From assembly GCA_014905825.1 (NCBI GenBank), contig JACGCN010000031.1:588214-652213 (forward strand): a DNA stretch of 64,000 nucleotides. Direction: 5' to 3'. Both the position numbers and the translations under genes were made by a program. The number at the start of each line of letters is the position of its first letter. The stretch's first letter is position 1. This document shows, in pieces, positions 21,513 through 31,396 of this stretch. Origin of the DNA: Lyophyllum atratum. Taxonomy: Eukaryota > Basidiomycota > Agaricomycetes > Agaricales > Lyophyllaceae. Under the pieces are notes generated by a model. That model had not been told where the DNA came from, searched no databases, and was given only the letters and a program-made list of their open reading frames with translations.

Positions 21513-24500
21513 AGTTCCGTGACATCAACACCAAAGGGCGCGGTCACGGTAACTCATCTCGTGAGCGAGGAATGAGGCACATGATGGTCTCTACATGGTA
21601 GGAGTGAGGAATGAGCCACATGATGATCTTGACGTGGTGGGAGTGAGGAGTGGAGCCAAGGTTGTATTGTGTCCATCCAATGTTGAGTAGACTGTAAACA
21701 TCGTGGCGGCGATAGAGAAAGTCCCGCAACGTCAGCACAAAAGCCCCCCAGCCGACAACTGGGATGTGTGAAGACATGGGTATCTGACCATATCCAGCAA
21801 AGTGTCGAGTGACAAGTATCGCAACTACCCCGCAACATCAGCACCCAAGGTGCAGTCGCAAGACGAAAGGAGCGAGTCGCATGAGACATAGTAGATATGT
21901 GTGCAGCGTTCTTCCATAGGCGTCGTTAGGGATTACATTTTCTGCAACGTCAGTGTCCGCAGACATGGTCGCAAGAACACATTTCACTCCCTTCGATGCC
22001 AACCCCATCTAAAAGTACTAAGATACAAATGACCTTGAAGTTAATTGACAAAAAGTCGGTACATCCTATACAGCACGAATGTGGGGGGAGGTGAACACTG
22101 TTGAGCGTGACACTGAGCATGGACGGATGAGCGGATTGCCATAGACCCATATTTTGGTGGAAGGCGGTCGACGAGGCCAGTCAAACGAGCTCCAGAGCAT
22201 TTCAGACAAGGGTACACATGAACCAATCTGCAATCGGCGTTGGAAGGTCCTGCAACATCAACACTCAGGGCATGGTCGCAGAACATTCGAAATTGATATA
22301 TCGGGGTCACCGACATGGATAGGCAAACGGTCATCTTCCAGACGTGTCAGGGGCTACGAGGCTGGACTGGGCTCCACTACGCGAACCATTGGCGTGTTAA
22401 AGGTCCGAGATAGTCGTTGTAGGCGACTGAGAGGGCCGTTCGAGCCTTGACACCACCGAGAGGGGTATAGTTTGGATCAATGTTTCAAGGGACCTTCACT
22501 GGGCCTCCTATCATCTGAGCAGCTCGTTCTGGGCGTCGACGACGGTTCCAGGCACAGTATCGGGCAAGAGAACTTGCGGGACAGGGCTAGCCAAATGTGT
22601 TGGTCCTTTGTAGACGTCAAAGGGCCCTCAAACGTGTCGCCGAGGTCGTCGGGTCTGTTATCATCGGAACGGGTCGTTCTGGCCGCGACGACGGATCCCA
22701 GAGGGGGAGAATGCCCCCCAGCCCTCAGGGAAGCTAGAGGCAACCCTTGCACGCAAGCTGAAGGTTCGAGCCAGATGTAATGCTGGCAATGGATGTTGGG
22801 AACGAACCCTAAGGCTTGGGAGGTCGTGATATCCCACTGAGAAGCTATGAAACCAAAGAGGAACCGGTCCTGCAACGTCAACGCCGAGGGCGTGGTTGCA
22901 AGGACGGTGCAACAAGGTGTGGGCTTTGTAGAAGGGGTGAACCATGCTGAGTGCGACACCGAGCACGAACCGACGGCCGGAATGCCATAGACTCGCATAT
23001 CGGCGGCACGCAGTCGACGAGGAGAGCCGAATAAGCCAGGATTTAGGGAAATCGCGCCAACAGTTGTTGAGATATCGTCGAAACGCCGGAAATGCACGAA
23101 ATCGTGAAAGAGGGAGGACTGCTGAGCGGAATCCCATAAACCCGCATACTGGCGGGTAGCGTTTGACGAGGAGAACTAAGAACATCAAGAATCGGAGGAA
23201 TTGGCGTAGCCGTTGTCAAGATACGGTCGAAACAGCAAAGAGATGCCAATGTTGACACGGCAGCGAGCCGTACTATCGCAGGTGTCCAGCTAGGAAACCT
23301 GTTCGGCACGACCGTCTGAAAGGGAACGTAATCTTGTAGACGTCCTGGAGCTTGTGAGGGGCAAAACGCGAGAGGACGTTGTTGCAGTCGCGGATAAGTG
23401 GAATATGTGGAGAACAGCTCTGCAACGTCAACACTGAAAGTGCGGTCGCGAGAGCTGAGAGACGGATGGAATCTCCATGAAGAATACCAAAGGCCCCCCA
23501 TCCAATGACTGGGACATGCAAAGACGTAGATCGCTTCTTCATATGAGCTTCCTGAGACATGAGGAAACGGGGTAATTGGAAGCGCAGGCTGGAGACCAAT
23601 GATTCTCGAAAGGTAGACCTTGGAGGTGGCAGGTTTACACCACAATCTGCGCGCGTGCGTCTTGAGGTTGGCATGCACTGGTGCAAATGGCACATCCGAA
23701 GCTAGCAGGAGATGGAATTGCAACATCAACGCTGGAGGCGTGGTCGCAAAACCCCATCCCTGTCGTAAGACGTAATAATCATCAAAGGTGTCACCAACGA
23801 GGCTGAGTCAACGGCTTTGGGGTCATCAGCCACGGCTGGCGGTCTTGGCCATGTTCGAGGGAGCGGAAACGCGAAGTACTTCAAGTACTCAGTCATTGGC
23901 ATCATGAAGGGCTAGGGAAGAGGGATCTGCAACGACAACGCATAAGGGATGTGGTCACAGAATACCCAATGTTGGCACAGTCCAGACCGCTGGTTCTGGC
24001 GACTTCTTGAGGGGGAGGAACCGGTTCTGCAACATCGTCGCCAACTAGCATGGTCACAAGAACCAGTTTCAGAGCGGTGCTAGCGCTAACAGACTTGTAG
24101 GTCTGACAGTGTTGACCGTCTTCCACTCCCACAGGCGTCATCCGGGATTCTGTTTCTGCAACGTCAACGTCCGCAGACATGGTCGCGAGAACGTCTTGGA
24201 ACAGGAGCGAGGTATGGCGGGTTGAGATTCATTAGGAAGGGAGCTGACCACGTATAGTGATTTCACTCTGCTCCATGCCAACTCTCCCTCAAGTACTAAG
24301 ATACTGATGACTTCGAAGCCAATTGACAATGAGTCAGTCCATCGTAGAAGTCCCGGAAAACGGGGCTGTAGGCTGCATTGAAGTAGGTAAACTAGACTCA
24401 GTGGCCGCAAGCTTGCGAGGCATGCCGCAACAACACTTGAGGAAGATGGAGACAGACAGACACCACTTGATATTCTTGATTCGCTCATTGACGGCGGAAA

Positions 24501-26367
24501 TCGGTGACCTAAGGGCTGGAGATACATTTCGAGTAACTTATTGTCACACCGATATTCGAGCACTGGAACATGAATATATTGCACAATGCATTCGGTTCTG
24601 CAACTTCAACGCGCGTAGCGGGTCGCAGAACAGCACCGAACATGATTCCGAAAGGTCCAAAGGAGCTGTAATGTTCATGGGGCGATGGCGAGTTGCATGT
24701 GACATTCATAGAAGGTTCCAGGGCGCCGGCAAAGGTGAATTTTGCCCCCCAGTCGTCATAGTACGCGGCAAATTGCCGCATAGGTCGCCAACAAAGCTGA
24801 GTCGACCTGATAGGAGTCGTATGTCGCGGTAGTACGCCTTGCTGTGGCCTTGGAGCTCTCAGCTAGCCCAGACAGCACAGGGCTATCGATCCGCACGAGC
24901 TGGTGGCTCAGTGAGCAAACAGGGCGCATGCCTGGGTTCTCGAGAACGTCTGGAGGGGTCCGAATGTGATCCGGGTTGCACACGAGAGACTGCTTGTCGT
25001 TGCGGAAGGTCAAGGAGCCGTTAAATTTGGTTCTGTAACGTCAACGCCAGGGGCGTGGTCACAGAACCTTTGAAGTCGATGGACCGTGGGCGCTTGACTG
25101 GGATAGGCCTCCCAGCCGTCGTGATGGACATTGAGGATGACCGAAACATTGTCCGAGCGTTGATTCACGCATTTGCAGCGGAAGGCGGTGAACAGATGGT
25201 AGGAGACGCCTGTCGTCAGCCCCAAAGAGTGTCCACGGGGCGCGAACGAAGCGATTGGCGTTGAGGAATCGCCGAATCTGACAGGTGGTCTTGAGGATGA
25301 TCTGGATCCCGAAATGTGTAGTCAACAGCCGTCGCAGGCCTTGTAACGTGCTCTGAAGCCGCTTAGCGGGTCAGGGCAGCTCGAGGCAGCCCATCCACTC
25401 TTGCTGAAGGGTTCAGAACGAGTTGGAACATTGGAGGGGCGTGGAGGATGTGTGGGGGATGTTGCGTCATCACGTTGGGAGCTGTATGTGGTAGCCGGCG
25501 TTCTCGATGACGTTACGGGCGAGCAATCGCAAGGCTGGAAGCCTTCCAACCTCCAGGGCGTCCCCGGTGAAGAGGGCACGCGTGAAGCGCGTGGGGCAAG
25601 GCACCTGGCGAGACTGGTCGGACGTGACCAACAGTCTTGCATCGAACGTGTCGTCACCATCCAAAAGTGATGTCCTGGGCATCAAGGAGAGGTCCCTAAG
25701 AGGGCCGAGACTGGCGAGGCACGACCAACGTCATTAGTCAGTGATCTCGAGGAGGAAACGTTCTGCAATGTCAACGCCGAAGGCGGGTCGCAAGAACGGC
25801 GTCATTGAGCGTGAAGACGCGAAGACCGAGTCGTTGCTGGCCTCCAGAGCCCTCCAGGTAAGGGAAGGGGTGAGACGGTCTGCAATCGGCGCTGGGATGT
25901 CGAAGGGTCGACTGGAAGGCCAGGGACGTCGCAACTCGTGGCCGGCAGTCTTGACAGCGTTACTGGGAGTGAAAACACGAGGCAGGAGCCGTCGCTGGCC
26001 TCCAAAATGTTCCGGGAAAGGTGGACACGAGGTGTATCGTCCTGCAACGTCAACGGTCAGGGCGTGGTCGCAGAACTTTCGAAGTTCCAGTCGTTGGGCT
26101 CAGACACGCTCTGTGGCCACCCAGCGGGTCAAAGCTGCTCGAGGCAGCTCGTCCCCACTTCTGAAGGGCTCAAAGCGAGTTGGGATGCTGGAGGAACGTC
26201 GCCGAAGCTCGACGGGCGCGCTAGGAGCTGTATGTTGTAGCTGGTGGTCTTGCCGACAACACGGGGCGTGAAGACGCGAAGTTGGAGTCGTTGTAGGCCT
26301 CCAGAGCGTCTCAGGCAAAAGAAAACCAGTTCTGCAACGTCAACGCTGAGGGCGCGGTCGCAAGAAC
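21513..26367. repeat. array of ~16 dispersed ~40-nt hairpins
   Basis: Copies start near 21513, 21722, 21829, 21938, 22246, 22867, 23416, 23718, 23934, 24023, 24152, 24595, 25029, 25759, 26038 and 26329. The outer stem is typically GTTCTGCAAC with GTCGCAGAAC; the inner stem ACGCC with GGCGT. Stems vary together: AGTTCCGTGAC with GTCACGGTAACT (21513), GTCCTGCAAC with GTTGCAAGGAC (22867), AGCTCT with AGAGCT and ACACT with AGTG (23416), GCACC with GGTGC (21839), GGTTCTGT with ACAGAACC (25029), CGTTCT with AGAACG (25759). The copy at 21722 keeps only the left half. Flanking modules are also partly repeated. Function unknown. Confidence 0.88.
22862..23230. repeat. internal ~370-bp module, copy 1
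   Basis: Begins with the hairpin at 22867 and runs through ATGCCATAGACTCGCATATC, AGTCGACGAGG, CATACTGGCGGGTAGCG and GGCGTAGCCGTTGTC. A diverged copy in the same orientation and order lies at 26325-26690, and a shorter relative near 22072-22180. Confidence 0.8.
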
Positions 26368-26690
26368 GGCGTAACGAAGTGGGGTTTGGTGGAAAGGTGT
26401 GCACGATGTTGAGCGTGACGTTGCGAGCGAACCGATGAGCGAAACGCCATAGACCTGTATATCGGCGGAAAGCGGTCGACGAGGCGGGTCGAACGCGCTA
26501 GGATTTAAGAAAATCGCTCCAGGGGTTGCCGACATATCGTCGAAATGGTATAAATGCGCGAAATCGTCGCTGAAGGAGGACGGCTGGGCGGAATTCGATA
26601 AACCCGCATACTGGCGGGTAGCGTTCAACGATGCGAACCCGGAGAATTAGAATTTAAAGGAATCGGCGTAGCCGTCGTCGAGATGGCGCC
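26325..26690. repeat. internal ~370-bp module, copy 2
   Basis: Same order of blocks as 22862-23230: hairpin, CGCCATAGACCTGTATATC, GGTCGACGAGG, AACCCGCATACTGGCGGGT and GGCGTAGCCGTCGTCG. Divergence is spread along the length, so the duplication is much older than the insertion indicated by the matching LTRs. Confidence 0.8.
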
Positions 26691-27585
26691 GAAATGGTGA
26701 AAATGCGCGGAATTGTTGATGGGGGAGAAGGAGGCGATTGCGGTGGGCTATCCAGGTATCAGTAGAACAGGAAACACGATGCCTTGAAGTTGTAAAAGAG
26801 ACCTAAGGACCAGGGGCCCTGGTTCCAGCGATACGGCCCAATGTATCTGCCTCATCACAAACTCCTCTCAATTTCTCCTCAACACATCCATATCCTTCCC
26901 AAAACCTCTTCTACTCATTCCAACAGTGAATGGGTTCGTGGTGGTCGCCTTGGATGACAGGAAGAACCAGCTAAAGGATGCAGAGAGGTGAGGAAGATGG
27001 CAAGGAAGATGGTTCAGAGTTGAGCATGAGGTAACCCTAACATAGGGTTGCTCAATGCTGTGGCCCAGGCAAATGTTGAAGGCTCGTCGAAAGGTGTAGG
27101 CACGGTGTCTTGAGTTCGCAAGTGTGAAGGAGCGAGCTGGAGACGCGAGATGAACCTTGAATCTCGCGGTACTTCAAGCTTTCGAGAGCCAATGATCAGG
27201 TCATGGAATATGAATGTTTTTATCAAGTTTTTATTGAGTATTGTAGAGTGAGCCGTGTGTCGAAGTGTCGAATGCGACTACGGCGGTTGGGGGTGCAGAC
27301 TGAATATGAAGGATTTGACGAATGGAGAGTCTCGCGACGGCAGGTTTGCACCACAATCCGCGCGAGAGACGAAATCAGAGGTCGCGAGCGATGCAAAGCA
27401 TGCCGCAACATCATCTGACAGGAAAGTATGTATCTTCGGGGGTCGCTCGCCGCGCGAGGCGAGCAGCAACATCACCTGAGGATGTATGAACACTTCTCAG
27501 AGGTCACAAGCTGCACGAAGCAGCTGTAACAACATCTGAGGATAGACTATAATAAAACCAGGACTTCAACCAACTTGATTGAAGT

Positions 27586-27602
27586 CCGCGGTGCCCCCAC
27601 CA
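27586..27602 (-). promoter_or_regulatory. primer binding site of the LARD-like element
   Basis: Minus-strand TGGTGGGGGCACCGCGG starts one base inside the LTR ending CATCACA. TGG complements the CCA end of a tRNA whose 3' sequence would be CCGCGGTGCCCCCACCA. The tRNA species is not identified. Confidence 0.75.
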
Positions 27603-27603
27603 T

Positions 27604-28022
27604 TGTGATGCCTGGCGGTGACATCGGGCGTCCACGGACTTCTCGTTGGTCGAAGCTGGGTCCGAGAGGCAGAGCTGCGGGGTGGGTCACCTGTTGAGGT
27701 TCCCAGTCCACGCGTGCTCCGGGCGCGATGGCGGTCGCGCCTAGCTGCAACCCTGCTAAGGGGCAATGTCGTCCTTTGCAGGACTCTTGTGACCCTAGAG
27801 GAGGGGTGCTGTCACCCTACACAGGGGCGGCGGTGTACGCGATGTACCGTAGGTGAGCACGGGCTCGGAGATCCTTAGGGAGGGTCGACGAGGGGGTAAA
27901 AGTGTGCTTGTTGTATTCTAAGGAAGTTCTCGGAATACAATATGTGCTGACTAATTGTATGCTACTGTTGTCCATGGCCTTTGGGCATGTCTAGTGGCCC
28001 AGTCCAATACACCACCGTCACA
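27604..28022 (-). repeat. 5' LTR (419 bp) of the LARD-like element
   Basis: No difference seen by eye from 20093-20511; followed by the TTATG duplication (28023-28027) and then by the minisatellite unit that precedes the left LTR. Transcription in the element's own polarity would start in this LTR and run leftwards. Confidence 0.95.
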
Positions 28023-28740
28023 TTATGTAGAGTATACGTAGAGTCCATGAGCAGAAGTTGTAGAGCTTCAAGTACCAAGTTGTGTGGAGCTTATGTAGAG
28101 TCTAAGTAGAGTCTATAAGCAGAAGTCAGAGAGCTTCAAGTACCAAGTCCTGAGGGGTTTATGTAGAGTTTACGTGGAGGCTATATAGAGTATACGTAGA
28201 GTGTATGAGTAGACGTTGGAGAGCAAGTACCAAGTTGTGAGAGGTTTATGTAGATTCTACGTAGAGTTTACATAGAGTTTCAAGTACCAAGTTGTGAGAG
28301 GTTTATGTAGATTCTACGTAGAGTTTACATAGAGTTTCAAGTAGTTTCAAGTACCAATTTGTGAGAGGTTTATGTAGAGTCCACGTAGAGTCTACGTAGA
28401 GTGTATGGATAGACGTTGGAGAGTTCCAAGTACCAAGTTGTGAGAGGTTTATGTGGAGTCCACGTAGAGTCTACGTAGAGTGTATGGATAGACGTTGGAG
28501 AGTTTCAAGTACCAAGTTGTGAGAGGTTTATGTAGAGTCCACGTAGAGTCTACGTAGAGTTTCAAGTACCAAGTTGTGAGAGGTTTATGTAGAGTCCACG
28601 TAGAGTCTACGTAGAGTATATGGATAGACATTGGAGAGTTTCAAGTACCAAGTTGTGAGAGGTTTATGTGGAGTCTACGTAGAGTCTACATAGACTCTAC
28701 ACAAAGAAATACCAAGTTATGTAGAACCTACATGTAGTCT
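28023..28740. repeat. TAGAGTCTACGTAGAG minisatellite, right part
   Basis: About nine copies of a 57-90-bp unit, each with CAAGTACCAAGTTGTGAG, AGGTTTATGTAGAGTC, ACGTAGAGTCTACGTAGAG and often GGATAGACGTTGGAGAG. Units differ by internal expansions of the palindromic TAGAGTCTACGTAGA core. Joined to 19868-20092 it forms one array in which the LTR element is inserted. Confidence 0.9.
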
Positions 28741-28883
28741 CTATGGGTTTGATAGGTCAGTATAAGCTCACTGTGATCCTTATGTGATTAGAAGAACTTC
28801 TCAGCAGTTTAAACTATATTCAGCACAGAGGTCTGTTGGTACACAAAATTAACAAGCAAGGAACAACTGTATACAAGTATTCA

Positions 28884-29817
28884 TCAAATATCCTCAACAT
28901 CCATATCCACATCATCATCCTCATCCTCCTCCTCTTGACTATTTCCTTGCTTTCCTGTTTCCCTGGCCTTCTGTAATGCAATAACCTTTTTAGTGTGTAA
29001 GAAAAGTAGAGCATGCAATGTCCAGTTGAAGTTGTCCACTGTCATTTTATTCAAAATAGCCTGAAACCCACCCAGCCAAGCATTCAATTGTTCACATGCC
29101 TTTTGTAAACCATCAATATCTGTGGATGCCAAATACAAAGCCCAGTCATACCTGTGTATTGAATGCCCTTTTGTAATGCTGACGTCCTTGCCTATCGGTC
29201 TCCACCAAAACTAGATTGGGTGCAGATCCATTAAGAGGAGCAGGATTACACCATTTTCGGCACAAATAATCGGTAGTCCGGTGGTTGATGTAGTGGTATG
29301 CATCAACAATAAATCGAGTTGTTTCTTGCCAGATATCCCAGAATCCATTGTTGATTGCTGTCCGGAGTACAAGGCATGCTTTGTCTATGCAGACATAATT
29401 TGGGCGCACATCAGGTGTTGGATAAACTTCATTGAGCCAATTGAGAATATTTGTTGGAGATTCAGCTTTGGCGAATTTTGTCCAAGCAATAACAACTCCA
29501 CAAGGTGCACACAGAGTTTCAACACAATAGAATCGAGAAGGTGTGAAATAATTGTCACGTCCTTGATTTTCAGGAGCAGGTGTATCATGTGGTTGATGAT
29601 GTTGAGTAGTTGCTGGAAGCCATGGCTGAGCTTCTTCCTCCGCACGCCGTAGTAGTCGGCGAACTCCTAACAAAGTTTGTCGACCAAATCTTGTTATATG
29701 CGAGGACCATCGACTTTGATGAATTTGACATGCTTTTGTTGGCTCAACTCTACTGTTGTTACAGCCCTTGATAAGACATTTGGTAGACATGATGGCTTCA
29801 TGTCTAGCACAAAACAC
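28884..29817 (-). pseudogene. KDZ-type transposase C-terminal half (CxC6-like)
   Basis: Two exons. The first (29817-29147) starts FCARHEAIMSTKCLIKGC, a cysteine/histidine cluster with KACQIHQ, then YCVETLCAPCGVVIAWTKF, YVCIDKACLVLR, FIVDAYHYINHRTTDYLC and WCNPAPLNGSAPNLV. A GT-AG intron (about 29145-29090) leads to EQLNAWLGGFQAILNKM and a C-terminus ending in an Asp/Glu run before TAA near 28884. Asp in CIDKAC, Asp in VDAYHY and Glu in EQLNAWL are plausible DDE residues. The N-terminal half of the protein is absent from the window. It lies between two blocks of the TAGAGTCTAC minisatellite and reads leftwards. Confidence 0.7.
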
Positions 29818-29867
29818 TCCCCCTCGAGCATTGACAAGGTCTCTGGAGCAGTCTTCAAGAGGACTTT

Positions 29868-30170
29868 ACACTCCCCCTGGTTTTACTTAGACTCCACGTA
29901 GACTCTACCTAGAGTTTACGTAGAGACTACGTAGAGTCTACATAGAGTCTACCTGGACGTTATAGGCCAGACATATATTCATGTCAACCATTGAAGTCTA
30001 CATAGACCCCACATAGACTCTACGTACAGTAGAATCCTTTGTAGAGTTACGTGGAGTCTACCTAGAGCACTATACAAGGAGTTTAGGTAGAGGCTAGGTG
30101 CACTCCACATAGAGTAGACTCTATGTAGACTCCATGTAGGTTTTACATGGAAGTTGATGTCCAATGGGTC
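29868..30170. repeat. second TAGAGTCTAC minisatellite block
   Basis: Starts TTTACACTCCCCCTGGTTT, the same left end as at 19868, and continues with CACGTAGACTCTACCTAG-type repeats. It lies upstream of the KDZ-type fragment on the minus strand. A near copy of CACTCCCCCT also occurs at about 29815. Confidence 0.85.
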
Positions 30171-30204
30171 CTGATGATAACAGGTTTCCTTATTAAGTAC
30201 AAGG

Positions 30205-30300
30205 AAAAAAGTGCAACGCGCGAGAGTTGAACTCTCAACCCAGACACATGACGTCATGTAAAGTGTGCGCAATAAACCGTTAGACCAACGGGTCTTCCAT
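30205..30300 (-). tRNA. tRNA-like sequence with A box, B box and T6
   Basis: On the minus strand TGGTCTAACGG (A-box-like) is followed about 50 nt later by GAGAGTTCAACTCTC (T-arm and B-box-like) and then by TTTTTT at 30210-30205. Between them lies a 14-bp palindrome ACATGACGTCATGT where the anticodon arm would be. The presumed acceptor strands do not pair, so it is either a degenerate tRNA, one with an intron I cannot place, or the head of a tRNA-derived repeat. Confidence 0.35.
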
Positions 30301-30339
30301 GGCCTATAACACATGTGCTCTAAGGTCACCCCTCGCTCG

Positions 30340-31390
30340 CCACCACGGCTATATCCGGCGGGGTGGGAACGTCACTCACCCGTGACTTGCCACGTCGCAC
30401 TCTCACCACCACACTGCCGCCACCACCACTGCCGCCACCACCACCGCGACCGCCACCACCACTGCGACCGCCACCACCATCATCCGGCGCCGCAACGAGC
30501 ACGAACAACGACGCAGACGGGCGGGTGAGGGGAAAGAGACAACGGCAGCGCGGACCCCAGGTAAGGGGAGGGCGGCAAGGTAAGCAAACACGCCACGGCC
30601 CACCCCACCACCCCTCGCTGACCCAGCCCGTGCCACAGGCCTCGACGGTTGACTGCCGTCGTCAGCGACCGCCGGCGACCTCTAGGCGCCGCGAGCCTCG
30701 GCCACGACCACCACGACGCACGCCGCCGGTGCCACGTCACCAGCAACGGCACCAACACCGGCAACAGCAGCACCAGCAGCACCACGAGGCCCACGGGCGG
30801 CTCGACCACCACCACCACGAGCACAAGCACCACCACCGCGACCACCACCATGAGCACGCCCTCCGCCGCGCATGCCACGTCACGGGAACCGCACCACCAC
30901 CACCAATGGGCACGACCACCACCTCCATCATGACCACGCCCCCCGCCGCCACATGCCACGTCACGGGAACCGCACCACCACCACCAACAGGCACGACCAC
31001 GACCACCACCATGACCACGCCCCCCGCCGCCGCATGCCACGTCACGGGAACCGCACCACCACCACTAACGGCACCAGCCACCCCAGGACCGCCGCACCAA
31101 CGGCGACCACGAACCCCCACGACGGGCGAGGCTACCGCACGCGACCGAGAGGGACGGGCGAGGGAACGGGAGCGGGAGGGGGACGACCAAGGGCAGACCC
31201 CAGTAGGGGGAGAGCCACCAGGTGCGTCACACGCACCGCCCGCCACGCCCGACTAACGAGGCCATCCCACAGACCCTGCTGCACCACCCCAGGACCCGAC
31301 GCCCGCCACGTCACAAAGCCACCGCCCCACTCGCAAACCCGCATCCAACCGCCGCCCCCGTCGGACGCGCCCATCACGCCTCGCGCCCAC
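30340..31390. repeat. GC-rich CCACCA low-complexity block with 84-bp repeats
   Basis: Very GC-rich sequence made largely of CCACCA/ACCACC. Three copies of a ~78-84-bp unit containing ATGCCACGTCACGGGAACCG lie between about 30869 and 31075. Open frames cross it on both strands (297 residues on plus) but their composition is pure Pro/Thr/His or Gly/Val/Trp, so I do not call a gene. The segment GGGCAGACCCCAG...GGTGCGTCA at 31191-31230 recurs at 34638-34678 inside the hAT-like element, suggesting a related non-autonomous element. Confidence 0.6.
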
Positions 31391-31396
31391 CGCATC

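Larger units (their letters stand above)
20093..28022 (-). mobile_element. 7,930-bp non-autonomous LTR retroelement (LARD-like)
   Basis: Two 419-bp direct repeats (20093-20511 and 27604-28022) with TGTGATGCC and CCGTCACA ends flank a 7.1-kb interior. The target duplication TTATG is at 20088-20092 and 28023-28027. Polarity is minus: one base inside the right LTR lies TGGTGGGGGCACCGCGG, a tRNA-3'-end-complementary primer site, and next to the left LTR a G7 polypurine tract. No gag, protease, integrase or RT motif is visible in any frame; the longest minus-strand frames (206 and 228 residues) overlap each other and look fortuitous. The interior contains a hairpin array and internal duplications. 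Mobilisation would need enzymes from another element. By eye I see no difference between the LTRs, which implies a recent insertion. Confidence 0.93.

Noticed and set aside
22477..23729. Overlapping 206-, 175- and 228-residue minus-strand frames in the LARD-like element
   Set aside because: They overlap each other in different frames, carry no retroelement motif and are explained by the repeat modules.
21513..26367. CRISPR or tRNA array reading of the hairpins
   Set aside because: Spacing is irregular (about 100-730 bp), flanks are themselves repeated and no tRNA features are present.
28023..28740. CRISPR-like regular repeat array
   Set aside because: Units are contiguous and internally variable without unique spacers, and the genome is eukaryotic; it is a minisatellite.
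30363..31256. 297-residue plus-strand open frame
   Set aside because: Pure CCACCA low-complexity sequence; frames are open on both strands and no domain or start context is seen.
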